A stretch of DNA of 64,000 nucleotides from JAFGVL01 sp963663245 (GTDB taxonomy: Bacteria; Bacteroidota; Bacteroidia; Bacteroidales; Paludibacteraceae), in assembly GCA_963663245.1 (NCBI GenBank), contig OY760143.1:434001-498000 (forward strand), given 5' to 3'. Position 1 is the first letter of the stretch, and the number at the start of each line of letters is the position of its first letter. The notes below the pieces were generated by a model. That model did no database searches, was not told the origin of the DNA, and saw nothing but the letters and a program-made list of their open reading frames with translations. The position numbers and the translations under genes were made by a program. Below, piece after piece: positions 26,173 through 35,845 of this stretch.

Positions 26173-26581
26173 CGCAGAACACATCCTCAACCAAACCATG
26201 GTTAGAATGTTTGCTTGTTCGCGTGCAGTGAATGCTCATATTGAGAGAAAGAAAAGCAAGTGTGATTATCAATTAAACGAAGCTCCATCAGTAGAGCAAA
26301 TGGTAGCCGTAGAAGATAAAGTAAATGAGATTATAGCAGCGGGTTTACCTGTTACTGAAGATTTTGTTACGCAAGATTCGATTCCAGAGGGAGTAGAAAT
26401 GCATAAACTGCCAGGGGATGTAAGCGAAACTATTCGTTTGATAAGGGTAGGCGATTATGATATATGTGCTTGTATTGGAACACATGTCGAAAACACCTCC
26501 GAGATTGGTCAGTTCAAAATAACGACCTTTACTTATGAAGAAGGAAGATTGCGTATAAGATTTAAGTTAATCGACAACTAA
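26126..26581 (+). CDS. AlaX-like alanyl-tRNA editing domain protein
   Basis: This 151-residue free-standing second-additional-domain (SAD) protein probably clears mischarged tRNA-Ala (or tRNA-Thr). The zinc-site motifs are HTAEHILNQ (HxxxH) and CACIGTHVENT (CxxxH), in the usual order. NAHIERKKSKCDY is a conserved family segment. The start at MQLNNHNKQEYPPMHTAEH keeps a short leader seen in relatives; MHTAEH at 26165 is an alternative. The stop is convergent with the helicase gene, overlapping by 4 bp. The upstream sequence and first codons are duplicated at 24864, so the present promoter region may have been replaced by the inserted segment. Confidence 0.9.
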   Translation: MQLNNHNKQEYPPMHTAEHILNQTMVRMFACSRAVNAHIERKKSKCDYQLNEAPSVEQMVAVEDKVNEIIAAGLPVTEDFVTQDSIPEGVEMHKLPGDVSETIRLIRVGDYDICACIGTHVENTSEIGQFKITTFTYEEGRLRIRFKLIDN

Positions 26582-27813
26582 CGTTTCTCTCTTCTCTGTT
26601 TATTTTTATTATGATGCCCTTTATTGCGGTTGTTAAACGGCTTTTTCTTTTTATAAGGAGCATCAGTTCTCCATTCAGGTTGTTTACCTAATTCTTCTGG
26701 AAGCTGTAGGCGAGGCACTTCCATTTCAATTAGTTGCTCAATGCGATCCATTTTTTGCATGTCCTTTGGATTCACCAAAGTAGTTGCTTCTCCTTTTGTA
26801 TTGGCTCTAGCCGTTCTTCCTATACGGTGAACATAATCTTCAGCATCGTGCGGAATATCGTAATTAATAACCATATTGATTTCCTTGATGTCGATACCAC
26901 GGCTCATTACATCGGTAGCTACTAAAATACGGGTGCGTTTAGAGCGGAAGCCAATTAGTACCTCTTCGCGTTGTTTTTGTTCTAAGTCGGAAGAAATTCC
27001 TTTTGCTTGATGACCAGCCTTACGTAAATGTTTTACAATCTCATTCACCATTACTTTAGCTGAAGTAAAAATGATAATGCTGGTATACTCTTTCTTTTGA
27101 TCTAAGATGTATTTGAGTGTTTCTATTTTCTGCCCATCGTAAGTGAGATACACATTTTGACTCACCCCTTCGGCAGGTTTCGATAAAGAAAGAGAAATCT
27201 CTTCAGGGTTTTTCAGGATTTTTTTAGCTAGTCCTCTAATTTTAGGAGGCATTGTTGCACTAAACATCAATGTTTGTCTTTCCTTAGGAAGATGTGTAAT
27301 AATTTTCTCAATGTCTTCCATGAATCCCATGTCTAACATTTTATCCGCTTCGTCTAGGATTAAATGTTTTACATGTTTAAAATCGACATAGCCAAGCGCC
27401 AAGTGCGAAATTAATCTGCCTGGAGTAGCTACAATAATATCGCGTCCATTTTTCAAGGCGCGTTCTTGTTCAGCATATACAATACCATCGCCACCGCCAT
27501 AAACGGCAATAGAGCCAACGGAAATATAATACGATAGCCCTTGAATTTCTTGGTCAATTTGTATCGCTAGTTCACGTGTAGGAACTATGATAAGCGTGTT
27601 GGTATAGGAATCTTGCTTTTCTGCTAGTTTGTGTAAAATAGGCAGTACAAAAGCAGCTGTTTTACCAGTTCCTGTTTGTGCGCAAGCGATTAAATCTTTA
27701 TTTGAAAGGATATTGGGGATAGCAAAATCTTGGATAGGGGTAGCATCAACAAAACCCATTTGGTCTATGGCTTCGAGAATATTCTCATCGAGGCCGAATT
27801 CGGTAAATTTCAT
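26578..27813 (-). CDS. DEAD-box RNA helicase
   Basis: This ATP-dependent RNA helicase is 411 residues long and acts in RNA unwinding during ribosome assembly or mRNA turnover. In order it has a Q motif (FTEFGLDENILEAIDQMGF, IQDFAIP), motif I AQTGTGKTAAF, PTRELAIQ, TPGRL, motif II DEAD, motif III SAT, and in the second RecA domain ATDVMSRGIDI and HRIGRTARA. A basic tail (KKKKPFNNRNKGHHNKNKQR) probably binds RNA. It is RhlE-like in length; the subfamily is not certain. A TACCTTTG -7 element lies upstream. Confidence 0.95.
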   Translation of the reverse strand: MKFTEFGLDENILEAIDQMGFVDATPIQDFAIPNILSNKDLIACAQTGTGKTAAFVLPILHKLAEKQDSYTNTLIIVPTRELAIQIDQEIQGLSYYISVGSIAVYGGGDGIVYAEQERALKNGRDIIVATPGRLISHLALGYVDFKHVKHLILDEADKMLDMGFMEDIEKIITHLPKERQTLMFSATMPPKIRGLAKKILKNPEEISLSLSKPAEGVSQNVYLTYDGQKIETLKYILDQKKEYTSIIIFTSAKVMVNEIVKHLRKAGHQAKGISSDLEQKQREEVLIGFRSKRTRILVATDVMSRGIDIKEINMVINYDIPHDAEDYVHRIGRTARANTKGEATTLVNPKDMQKMDRIEQLIEMEVPRLQLPEELGKQPEWRTDAPYKKKKPFNNRNKGHHNKNKQRREKR

Positions 27814-27836
27814 CTTTTATGTAAATTATTGAGTGT

Positions 27837-27844
27837 CAAAGGTA
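27837..27844 (-). promoter_or_regulatory. Predicted -7 element of the helicase gene
   Basis: The minus strand reads TACCTTTG, a TAnnTTTG match, 23 bp before the helicase ATG. Confidence 0.55.
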
Positions 27845-27911
27845 CGATAAAAATAATAGAAACGTATTTTGTTAAAATTAGCACAGATTATTTCATTTAA
27901 TATAAGATTGA

Positions 27912-27919
27912 TATATTTG
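27912..27919 (+). promoter_or_regulatory. Predicted -7 element of the larger BspA-like gene
   Basis: TATATTTG followed by C matches TAnnTTTG. It lies 75 bp before the chosen start at 27995 and inside the upstream in-frame extension, which argues against the longer start at 27869. Confidence 0.55.
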
Positions 27920-27994
27920 CATTTCCATGAAGGAGAGTGTAACCTTTTCGATATTTTTCGTCTAATTATTATGAAACCAATAATACCAAACATT

Positions 27995-29926
27995 ATGAAA
28001 AAACTATTTTCTTTATTGCTGACATTAAGTATCGTTTTACAGTTGCATTCTCAAACAACCAAAAATGTGTTGAATACCGCCGGATATCTTGAAGGGTCAA
28101 TCACAACCTTAGAGAAAACAACTGTTACCAAACTTGTGATAACAGGGACTCTAGATGCTAGAGATTTTAAGTTTATGAGAGATGATATGCTTGTCTTAGA
28201 TAGTGTAGATATAAGTTTAGCTACTATCTCTGCTTATTTTGGAGGCTTAGGAACAGACCCTTATGTTACGTCATACAGTGCCAATGTTATTCCTAATAAA
28301 GCATTTATGAATAAAACATCTTTAACGCATATTGAACTTCCTGCAAATACAGTTTCGGTTGAGAGTTTTGCTTTTTATCAAACGAGTCTTGAGGATATTA
28401 GCTTACCGGAAAATATCACTAATATAGAGAATTTTGCTTTTGCACAAAACAACTTAACAGAGATACTTTTACCTGTAAATATAACTATTATTAAAGAGAA
28501 TGCTTTTTCAGGCAATTCAATAGAACAAGTATATATTCCAACATCTGTTACTAGTTTAGATGATATAGCATTTAGAGGAGTGACATTATTTGATGTAGCC
28601 GAGGATAATCCTTTATATGCGAGTGAGGATGGCGTTTTATTCAATAAAGATAAAACACAATTAATTAGATGCCCTACTTCTAAAGATGGTGTTTATGTTG
28701 TGCCAACGACTGTAGATACAATTAATGGAGGTGGATTTGAAAATTGTGAAAGTTTAACTGATATTATTCTGCCCTCAACACTAAGTTCAATTGGTATGGC
28801 TGCTTTTTATAATTGTGATGCCTTAAAAATAATTGAACTTCCTTTAGCATTAACAGAAGTCAAAGATGCTTTGTTTGAAACGTGTGATTCTTTGCATACT
28901 GTTTATATACCGGAGTCTGTAAGTAGTTATGGATCAAGTCCTTTTGATTGCTACGGTATTAGAGATGTTTTTTTGTTTTCGTCGACTCCTGTGTCAATAT
29001 CGACTTCGGTATTTACAACGGAAGTATATAATAACGCTACTCTGCATGTGCCGATAGGGTCAAAAACTTTATATCAGGCAAATGCAGTATGGTCTAAATT
29101 TTTATCAATAGTTGAGTTTGATACCAATACGATAAGCTTACCATCTGAAAGTGTAAAAACTGTATCGACAACAGCAGGAAATCTTTCTAAGATACTTTCA
29201 GAAGTAGAAAGTATGATCACAAAAGATCTTACGATAAATGGCGATATAGATGTTCGTGATTTCCTCTTTATGAGAGATAGTATGCCTACTTTAGAATCAC
29301 TAGATTTAGAAAATGTTAGTATTGCTGATTTTACCGGAGAAATAGATACAAGCCTTTTCAGAAGTACTTCTACTGTTAGTTATTTTCCAGCAAATACACT
29401 GCCTCAAACAGCTTTTGAAAATAAAGAGTCATTAAAATATATCAAGCTACCATCTACTTTAACAGCGATTGAAGACGAAGCTTTTATGGGTTGTGTTAGT
29501 TTAGACAGTATCGAGTTGTTTAATACGACACCGATTGATATTTCTTCGAAGGAGGATGTCTTTCTTAACGTAGATAAAGAAAACTGTAAATTGCTTGTTC
29601 CTGAAGGAAGTGAGCTAACATATAGAGTAGCGAGTATTTGGGAAGATTTTTATATGATTAACGATAATCAAGCAGTTAGCTTAAGCTTGCCTCTAAGTAA
29701 AGAAGCATTAAGCGTGTATCCGAATCCAGTTCAAGATAAGTTTGTTGTAAAAGGTTTAAAAGAGCAAGCGTATATCAAAATGCTTGATATGCAAGGCAAG
29801 ATTGTTTTGCAGCAACAAATGGATGTACAGGAAGAAATAAGCGCAGATAATCTTTCCTCGGGTATTTATCTTTTATTAGTCAATACCTATAAGAAAACAG
29901 AAATATTGAAACTTGTAAAAAAATAA
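27995..29926 (+). CDS. BspA-like leucine-rich-repeat surface protein with T9SS tail
   Basis: From MKKLFSLLLTLSIVLQLHSQ the protein has 643 residues. It holds two related halves, each starting with a strand-rich block (LVITGTLDARDFKFMRDDM and LTINGDIDVRDFLFMRDSM) followed by BspA/LRR_5 repeats (SVESFAFYQTSLEDISLPEN, IEDEAFMGCVSLDSIEL). The end (LSVYPNPVQDKFVVKG ... LSSGIYLLLVN ... ILKLVKK) is a clear type A T9SS sorting domain. An extracellular binding role is likely but the ligand is unknown. The second half resembles the shorter protein at 23859-24689, so the two are paralogues. A start at 27971 would add eight residues and cannot be excluded. Confidence 0.9.
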   Translation: MKKLFSLLLTLSIVLQLHSQTTKNVLNTAGYLEGSITTLEKTTVTKLVITGTLDARDFKFMRDDMLVLDSVDISLATISAYFGGLGTDPYVTSYSANVIPNKAFMNKTSLTHIELPANTVSVESFAFYQTSLEDISLPENITNIENFAFAQNNLTEILLPVNITIIKENAFSGNSIEQVYIPTSVTSLDDIAFRGVTLFDVAEDNPLYASEDGVLFNKDKTQLIRCPTSKDGVYVVPTTVDTINGGGFENCESLTDIILPSTLSSIGMAAFYNCDALKIIELPLALTEVKDALFETCDSLHTVYIPESVSSYGSSPFDCYGIRDVFLFSSTPVSISTSVFTTEVYNNATLHVPIGSKTLYQANAVWSKFLSIVEFDTNTISLPSESVKTVSTTAGNLSKILSEVESMITKDLTINGDIDVRDFLFMRDSMPTLESLDLENVSIADFTGEIDTSLFRSTSTVSYFPANTLPQTAFENKESLKYIKLPSTLTAIEDEAFMGCVSLDSIELFNTTPIDISSKEDVFLNVDKENCKLLVPEGSELTYRVASIWEDFYMINDNQAVSLSLPLSKEALSVYPNPVQDKFVVKGLKEQAYIKMLDMQGKIVLQQQMDVQEEISADNLSSGIYLLLVNTYKKTEILKLVKK

Positions 29927-29947
29927 AGCTTTACTGAACTTTAAAAC

Positions 29948-29979
29948 AGCCTTCGAATATCATATTTGAAGGCTTTTTT
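29948..29979 (+). terminator. Intrinsic terminator after the BspA-like gene
   Basis: AGCCTTCGAAT pairs with ATTTGAAGGCT (one G-U pair), extended inside, and is followed by a T-run. It separates the surface protein gene from leuS. Confidence 0.85.
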
Positions 29980-29995
29980 ATTTCCTAATTTTCAG

Positions 29996-30003
29996 TAACT
30001 TTG
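29996..30003 (+). promoter_or_regulatory. Predicted -7 element of leuS
   Basis: TAACTTTG followed by C matches TAnnTTTG, 46 bp before the leuS ATG and just after the preceding terminator. Confidence 0.6.
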
Positions 30004-30049
30004 CATCCCTAATAAAAACCATAATCACGAACCATTTACCGCTACAAAA

Positions 30050-32806
30050 ATGGAATATAATTTCAACGAGATTGAACAAAAATGGCAGCAGTTTTGGAAA
30101 GAAAACAAAACCTACCAAGTACAAATTGATACTAACAAACCTAAGTTTTATGTCTTAGATATGTTTCCTTATCCCTCAGGAGCAGGACTACATGTAGGGC
30201 ATCCGCTAGGATATATTGCTTCAGATATTTATAGCCGTTACAAACGATTAAAGGGATTTAATGTATTGCACCCAATGGGTTACGATGCTTATGGGCTTCC
30301 TGCTGAGCAGTATGCGATTCAAACAGGACAGCATCCTGCTATTACTACAAAGAACAACATCGCTCGTTACCGCGAGCAATTAGATAAGATTGGTTTCTCA
30401 TACGATTGGGAACGTGAAGTGCGTACCTGTGAGCCTGATTATTACAAGTGGACGCAGTGGGCATTTATCAAAATGTTTAATCATTACTACGATACCAAAC
30501 TGCAAAAAGCACAGCCAATAGAAAACTTAGTTAAAGCATTTGAGGCTGATGGAACTATTGCAATAACAGCAGCTTTTACCGAGGAAATTAGTTTTACAGC
30601 TGCCGATTGGAATGCAAAATCGGAGGTGGAGAAACAAGAAACACTGATGAATTACCGTGTTGCCTATAAAGCAGACACAATGGTAAATTGGTGTACAGAA
30701 TTAGGGACTGTATTGGCCAACGATGAAGTAAGCGATGGCGTTTCTGTGCGTGGTGGATATCCAGTAGAACAAAAGGTGATGAGCCAGTGGTGCTTGCGTG
30801 TTTCGGCTTATTCTCAACGTTTGTTAGATGGTTTGAATAAGATTGATTGGACAGAGTCTTTGAAAGAATCGCAACGTAACTGGATTGGTAAAAGTCAAGG
30901 AGCAGAGATGCGTTTTAAAGTAAAAGATAGCGATATCGACATGACGGTATTTACTACCAGAGCAGATACTATCTATGGAGTTACCTTTATGGTATTGGCG
31001 CCAGAAAGCGAATATACACAAGCTTTAATTACTGGTGAGCAAAAAGAAGAAGTTGAAGCATATCTACAAAAAGTAAAAAATAGAACAGAACGTGAACGTA
31101 TGGCAGATAGAAAAGTGTCGGGCGTTTTCACAGGTTCGTATGCTATTAATCCAATTAGTGGCACAACCATTCCGGTGTATATTTCTGACTATGTATTAGC
31201 AGGGTATGGTACAGGCGCTATTATGGCGGTACCAGCACACGATTCGCGCGATTATGCTTTTGCGAAGCATTTCGACTTGCCCATTATTTGCTTAATTGAA
31301 GGTGCAGACGTAAGCGAAGAAAGTCTAGATGCCAAAGAAGGTATTATGATGAACTCTGGTTTCTTAGATGGCTTAACTGTAAAAGAAGCCATTCAAAAAG
31401 CGAAGGCATATGTAGAAGAGAAAAGATTAGGAAGAATAAAAACCAACTATCGTTTACGCGATGCTATTTTTAGTCGTCAGCGTTATTGGGGCGAGCCATT
31501 TCCTGTTTATTACAAGGATGGAATGCCACAAATGCTCGAAGAAAAAGACTTACCCTTGGAATTGCCGGAGGTAGATAAGTACTTGCCAACCGAAGCAGGC
31601 GACCCTCCATTAGGACGTGCAAAAGACTGGGAAACCAAAGATGGCTACCCCTTAGAATTAAATACCATGCCTGGTTTTGCAGGTTCATCAGCCTATTTCT
31701 TGCGCTATATGGACCCTAAAAATGAGGATGCTTTAGTCTCGAAAGAAGCCAACGAATATTGGAAATCTGTTGATTTATATTTGGGTGGAATTGAACATGC
31801 TACAGGTCATTTAATTTATAGCCGCGTATGGAATAAATTTCTTTTCGATATTGATGAAATTTGTGAAGACGAACCATTCAAGAAGTTGATTAATCAAGGA
31901 ATGATTCAGGGTAGAAGTAATTTTGTGTATCGTATTAAGGATAGTAATAAGTTTGTTTCCTTGAATTTGAAAGGCCAATACGATGTTACAGAAATTCACG
32001 TGGATGTAAATATCGTTCAAAATGACATATTAGATACAGATAAATTTAAAGCGTGGATGCCTGATTATGCCAATGCAGAATTTATATTAGAAGATGGGAA
32101 ATACATTTGCGGATGGGCAGTAGAGAAAATGTCTAAGTCTATGTATAATGTAGTGAACCCAGATGTGATTGTAGAAGATTATGGAGCTGATACACTTCGT
32201 TTATATGAAATGTTTTTAGGTCCGTTAGAGCAATCGAAACCTTGGGATACCAATGGAATTGACGGCGTACACCGTTTCTTGAAAAAGCTTTGGAGCTTGT
32301 TTTATAAAGGAGAAGAACTTATTGTTTCGGATGAGGCTCCATCTGCAGATGAATTAAAAACACTACATAAAACCATTAAGAAAATAGAGTGGGATATTGA
32401 AAACTTTTCTTTCAACACTTCTGTTGCTGCCTTTATGATTTGTGTTAATGAATTGTCGTCATTAAAGTGTAATAAGAAAGCGATCCTGTCAGAATTAGTT
32501 ATTCTATTAGCATCTTACGCACCACATATTGCTGAAGAATTATGGTCGGTATTGGGTAATACAACATCCGTTTGTGATGCAAAATTCCCCGTATTAAACG
32601 AGGATTATTTAAAAGAGAGTGCAAAGAAATATCCTATTTCCTTTAATGGGAAAGTGCGTTTTATGTTAGAATTGCCTGCCGATATGAGCAAAGATGATGT
32701 AGAGAAAGCTGTGTTAGCAAACGAGCAAACAGATAAATATTTAGAAGGAAAAACACCTAATAAGGTAATTGTTGTTCCAGGAAAAATTGTAAATATTGTT
32801 GTATAA
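30050..32806 (+). CDS. leuS: Leucyl-tRNA synthetase
   Basis: This class I synthetase charges tRNA-Leu. The 918-residue protein has the HIGH-type motif in PYPSGAGLHVGHPLGY, and a CP1 editing domain with the Thr-rich motif VFTTRADTIYG and the GTGAIMAVPAHDSRDY segment. KMSKS is in EKMSKSMYNVVNPD, and a C-terminal anticodon-binding and tail region ends PNKVIVVPGKIVNIVV. An extra segment (about residues 150-195) between the HIGH region and the editing domain is common in Bacteroidota LeuRS. A glycosyltransferase gene starts 3 bp after the stop, so it probably shares the transcript. Confidence 0.97.
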   Translation: MEYNFNEIEQKWQQFWKENKTYQVQIDTNKPKFYVLDMFPYPSGAGLHVGHPLGYIASDIYSRYKRLKGFNVLHPMGYDAYGLPAEQYAIQTGQHPAITTKNNIARYREQLDKIGFSYDWEREVRTCEPDYYKWTQWAFIKMFNHYYDTKLQKAQPIENLVKAFEADGTIAITAAFTEEISFTAADWNAKSEVEKQETLMNYRVAYKADTMVNWCTELGTVLANDEVSDGVSVRGGYPVEQKVMSQWCLRVSAYSQRLLDGLNKIDWTESLKESQRNWIGKSQGAEMRFKVKDSDIDMTVFTTRADTIYGVTFMVLAPESEYTQALITGEQKEEVEAYLQKVKNRTERERMADRKVSGVFTGSYAINPISGTTIPVYISDYVLAGYGTGAIMAVPAHDSRDYAFAKHFDLPIICLIEGADVSEESLDAKEGIMMNSGFLDGLTVKEAIQKAKAYVEEKRLGRIKTNYRLRDAIFSRQRYWGEPFPVYYKDGMPQMLEEKDLPLELPEVDKYLPTEAGDPPLGRAKDWETKDGYPLELNTMPGFAGSSAYFLRYMDPKNEDALVSKEANEYWKSVDLYLGGIEHATGHLIYSRVWNKFLFDIDEICEDEPFKKLINQGMIQGRSNFVYRIKDSNKFVSLNLKGQYDVTEIHVDVNIVQNDILDTDKFKAWMPDYANAEFILEDGKYICGWAVEKMSKSMYNVVNPDVIVEDYGADTLRLYEMFLGPLEQSKPWDTNGIDGVHRFLKKLWSLFYKGEELIVSDEAPSADELKTLHKTIKKIEWDIENFSFNTSVAAFMICVNELSSLKCNKKAILSELVILLASYAPHIAEELWSVLGNTTSVCDAKFPVLNEDYLKESAKKYPISFNGKVRFMLELPADMSKDDVEKAVLANEQTDKYLEGKTPNKVIVVPGKIVNIVV

Positions 32807-32809
32807 GAA

Positions 32810-33820
32810 ATGGCTGTAAAAGTAAGTGTAATCATTCCAGTTTATAAGGCGAAGAAATATATCAGTAGGTGTATATATTCTTTGCTAGACCAATCATTAG
32901 CATTAATAGAGCTGATAGTTGTTGATGATAAAGGTGGGGATGGCAGCATGGATGTAGTACGCGACTTACAACAAAACAACCCGAAAGGCTCTTGTATAAA
33001 GATAGTAGAGATGCCTCAAAATTCGGGTGCTTCTCAAGCTAGAAATGTCGGGATGAAAGCAGCAAGTGGCGAGTATATTGGTTTTGTAGATGCAGATGAC
33101 TGGTGCGAAGCAGAAATGTATGAGCAACTGTACGCACAAGCTATAGAGTTTAATGCTGATTTTTCCTATGCACAAGGAACGAAAGATTTTTCAGATGGAA
33201 GTCATGAATTACTGCAACAAATACCGATGGAATCGGGTATAATATCAAAAGAGAAACGTTCTTTGATGCTAAGAAAGTTTGTTGCCTATTTTACTTTTGG
33301 TATATATAAAAGAGATTTTCTGTTACAGCAAAAAATTATTTTTCCTGACGGTAGGTATTCTGAAGATAGTTATTTTATTTGGTTAGTAGTTCTAACAGCC
33401 CAGCGATTTGCAGCGCTTAATAAGCCTTTTTATCATTATGTGCAGCTTGCAAGTTCAGTTTCGAATCAGATCGATAAGGAAAAACACCATCGTAAAATTG
33501 AGCTCTACCAAGAGCTTTATAAAGATATTGAGAAAAGAAATTTATTAGCAGATAATGCAGATGAATTATTGTTTTTGTTTGCGAAAAAAGCATATTTAAT
33601 TCCCTTATTAATTTATATTTCTCAGACGAAAAAAATTGATAAAGCTGAATTAATGCATATCAATAATAGTTTTATTTCCTTGTTTCCACATTGGAGATTT
33701 AGTCCTTACCTAATTGTTAATGTCCCTTTGTTTTTATTGATGAGGTCTTTTCTTTTTTTTCCTGTATTTACAGCAAGAATAGTGGCTTGGACTAAACCTT
33801 ATAAGAAACTTAGTTTATAA
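32810..33820 (+). CDS. Family 2 glycosyltransferase
   Basis: This GT-A enzyme of 336 residues transfers a sugar from a nucleotide donor during surface glycan assembly. The N-terminal nucleotide-binding fold is VSVIIPVYKAKKYISRCIYS, followed by IVVDDKGGDGSMDV and the metal-binding DxD in EYIGFVDADDWCEAEMY. The C-terminal part ends in a hydrophobic segment (FSPYLIVNVPLFLLMRSFLF), probably membrane-associated. It starts 3 bp after leuS and is the first of seven glycan genes up to 38.7 kb. Donor and acceptor are unknown. Confidence 0.92.
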   Translation: MAVKVSVIIPVYKAKKYISRCIYSLLDQSLALIELIVVDDKGGDGSMDVVRDLQQNNPKGSCIKIVEMPQNSGASQARNVGMKAASGEYIGFVDADDWCEAEMYEQLYAQAIEFNADFSYAQGTKDFSDGSHELLQQIPMESGIISKEKRSLMLRKFVAYFTFGIYKRDFLLQQKIIFPDGRYSEDSYFIWLVVLTAQRFAALNKPFYHYVQLASSVSNQIDKEKHHRKIELYQELYKDIEKRNLLADNADELLFLFAKKAYLIPLLIYISQTKKIDKAELMHINNSFISLFPHWRFSPYLIVNVPLFLLMRSFLFFPVFTARIVAWTKPYKKLSL

Positions 33821-33891
33821 ATTGTTAGAGACAGAAATGTAAGAAAAGCAATTGTTTTATCTTAATTAAATTACATGTTTATTTTTATCCT

Positions 33892-34821
33892 ATGAAAAAT
33901 TTCGAAAATGTTGCTTGTGAGATTTGTGGATCATATGACTTTGATTTAGTTTATAACGGAAAAGTTAAAGATAAAGAAAAGGTTCATGTTTGTTTATGTA
34001 AGAAATGTGGATTTTGTTATTTAAATCCTCGATGGACAGAAGATAGTTATTTGTATTATTACACCTATGAATATAATAAGAATTATAGAAATACAGTATC
34101 TCTTTTAAGCCCGGAGCAGGATTCAGCAAGTTATCATCCTATCTATTTAAGATTACAAAACTTAGATAATTTTAATCCTCAAAATATATTAGATATTGGC
34201 ACTGGAGATGGAGAGAAATTATCCTATTTAACAAATAAATATACTAATGCAAAAGCCTATGCGCTTGAGCCATCAGAAGAGTATACGACTCAAATCAAAG
34301 AAAGAGGGATACATTTTATTGGTACAGATGTAAACTCTAATTGGGAAGAGCCCTATAAGAATACATTTGATGTGGTAATTCTTCGACATACAATTGAACA
34401 TTTTTTGAATCCTAAATTAGTGCTAGATAAGATAAATCAAGTGCTGTCTAAAGATGGCTTGCTTTATATTGCTACACCTGATGCGATGTTAGTCGATCCT
34501 CCACTGATAAATAATTTTTTTAGGGTTGTTCATCCTTATTATTTTAATCAAGTTTCTTTACGCAACTTAATGTTGTTAAATGGATTTACTATTCTCTCGT
34601 TAGGGAATGATACTTATCATCCATATGAGATGTTTGTTTTAGCGAGAAAAGGACAGAAGATAGCTGAAATAAAGTTTGATAGTAATAACTATATACAACA
34701 AAAAGAACTGTTCTTGAAGTATATTAAAAAAGAAACATCCATCATATATAGAATATTTCTGTTGAAGAATTATATTGTAAAGATTAAAAAGAAATTTTTC
34801 CCAAAGCCATTTAAAAAGTAA
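33892..34821 (+). CDS. SAM-dependent methyltransferase with N-terminal zinc ribbon
   Basis: The 309-residue protein has a four-Cys zinc-ribbon-like start (ACEICGS then CKKCGFCYLNPRW) and then a class I Rossmann methyltransferase fold. Motif I is ILDIGTGDGEKLSYL and the motif II-IV area is FDVVILRHTIEHFLNP. This plan is typical of Methyltransf_23/C-methyltransferase-like enzymes in O-antigen loci that modify nucleotide sugars or lipid-linked glycans. Another member is encoded at 44184-45101. It lies between two glycosyltransferase genes and ends 24 bp from a convergent one. Confidence 0.9.
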   Translation: MKNFENVACEICGSYDFDLVYNGKVKDKEKVHVCLCKKCGFCYLNPRWTEDSYLYYYTYEYNKNYRNTVSLLSPEQDSASYHPIYLRLQNLDNFNPQNILDIGTGDGEKLSYLTNKYTNAKAYALEPSEEYTTQIKERGIHFIGTDVNSNWEEPYKNTFDVVILRHTIEHFLNPKLVLDKINQVLSKDGLLYIATPDAMLVDPPLINNFFRVVHPYYFNQVSLRNLMLLNGFTILSLGNDTYHPYEMFVLARKGQKIAEIKFDSNNYIQQKELFLKYIKKETSIIYRIFLLKNYIVKIKKKFFPKPFKK

Positions 34822-34845
34822 TATAATACTGTTAATCTAAAAGAA

Positions 34846-35844
34846 TTAGTTGTTTATTAAAAGACTGCGTATTTTTCTTCCTGTTAATTTTATAAAGGTA
34901 AATGTAGTTATTGGCTTGAAGTAATAAAATATTGGAAGAAATGCTTTCTCTAATTTATTGTTTACATAACACCAGAAAAACCAACGATACATAATTATGG
35001 CTTTAAATATATTGGTGTTTATATTTAGCATTTCTAATTGCATAAGCTCTTTTATCCAATCTTTTTTTTCTGATATTGCGTCTGATTTTAATAAACTGCC
35101 GACTTGATGTTGAATTAAAAGTTCTTTGCTACTTACTTCTTTATTTAAGTAGTGTTTGAAGTTCCTTTCGATTATTTTTAGCGTATTCTTTTTAATTAAA
35201 TCAGTTTTTGTTTGAGTAATATTCAAATTATGCCACCGATATAATACGAGGTAATCTGCTAAATTTGCAATTTTATGGTGCATTGCTAAACGAGACCATA
35301 AATCAAAATCTTCCGAAACACTATATGACGAGTCATATTCAATACCTTTCATTGTTGCAGCCCTAAACATAACTGTGGATTGCACAAATGACGATTGAAA
35401 TAATAAATTAGCTTTGATTTCATCGTGTTTAGTTGGCATTTGAATATGTCCAGTGATATTTCTGTGAGAATCAATTTGTTTTGCCCATGTTCCACATAAG
35501 CTATAATCAGGATTGTTTTGCAAGTACGAGAGCTGTTTTTTAAGACGTTCTTTTAAAGAAACGTCATCGCAGTCAAGCAAGGCCCAATAATCTCCTTTTG
35601 CCTCTTTAAATAGCTTGTTGCGTGTATATACAATCCCTTTATTCTCTTTGTTCTCTATGAATACGATTCGTAAGTCCGAATATGATTGAATTATTTTTTT
35701 GCTCTGATCTGTTGAGGCATCATCACAAATAATAAGTTCAAGTTTTGAATAGCTCTGATTGAGTATGCTTGAGATAGCCTCTGCAAGAAACTCTTCCCCA
35801 TTATATACGGGCATTAATACTGAGATTAGAGCTTCTTGTTTCAT
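34846..35844 (-). CDS. Family 2 glycosyltransferase
   Basis: This 332-residue GT-A enzyme has ISVLMPVYNGEEFLAEAISS at the N-terminus, LIICDDASTDQSKKII, and a DxD-like metal site in GDYWALLDCDDVSLKERL. The later FDLWSRLAMHHKIANL matches the E/D-D catalytic region. A C-terminal hydrophobic stretch (AIIMYRWFFWCYVNNKL) may sit on the membrane. It is the last of four contiguous minus-strand genes (flippase, CMP-sugar synthetase, DUF115-like, this one), with a 1-bp gap to its predecessor, so it is probably part of one surface-glycan operon. Sugar specificity is unknown. Confidence 0.92.
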   Translation of the reverse strand: MKQEALISVLMPVYNGEEFLAEAISSILNQSYSKLELIICDDASTDQSKKIIQSYSDLRIVFIENKENKGIVYTRNKLFKEAKGDYWALLDCDDVSLKERLKKQLSYLQNNPDYSLCGTWAKQIDSHRNITGHIQMPTKHDEIKANLLFQSSFVQSTVMFRAATMKGIEYDSSYSVSEDFDLWSRLAMHHKIANLADYLVLYRWHNLNITQTKTDLIKKNTLKIIERNFKHYLNKEVSSKELLIQHQVGSLLKSDAISEKKDWIKELMQLEMLNINTNIFKAIIMYRWFFWCYVNNKLEKAFLPIFYYFKPITTFTFIKLTGRKIRSLLINN

Positions 35845-35845
35845 T

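Noticed and set aside
27869..27994. N-terminal extension of the larger BspA-like protein
   Set aside because: It would place 42 residues before a clear signal peptide and contains a promoter -7 element.
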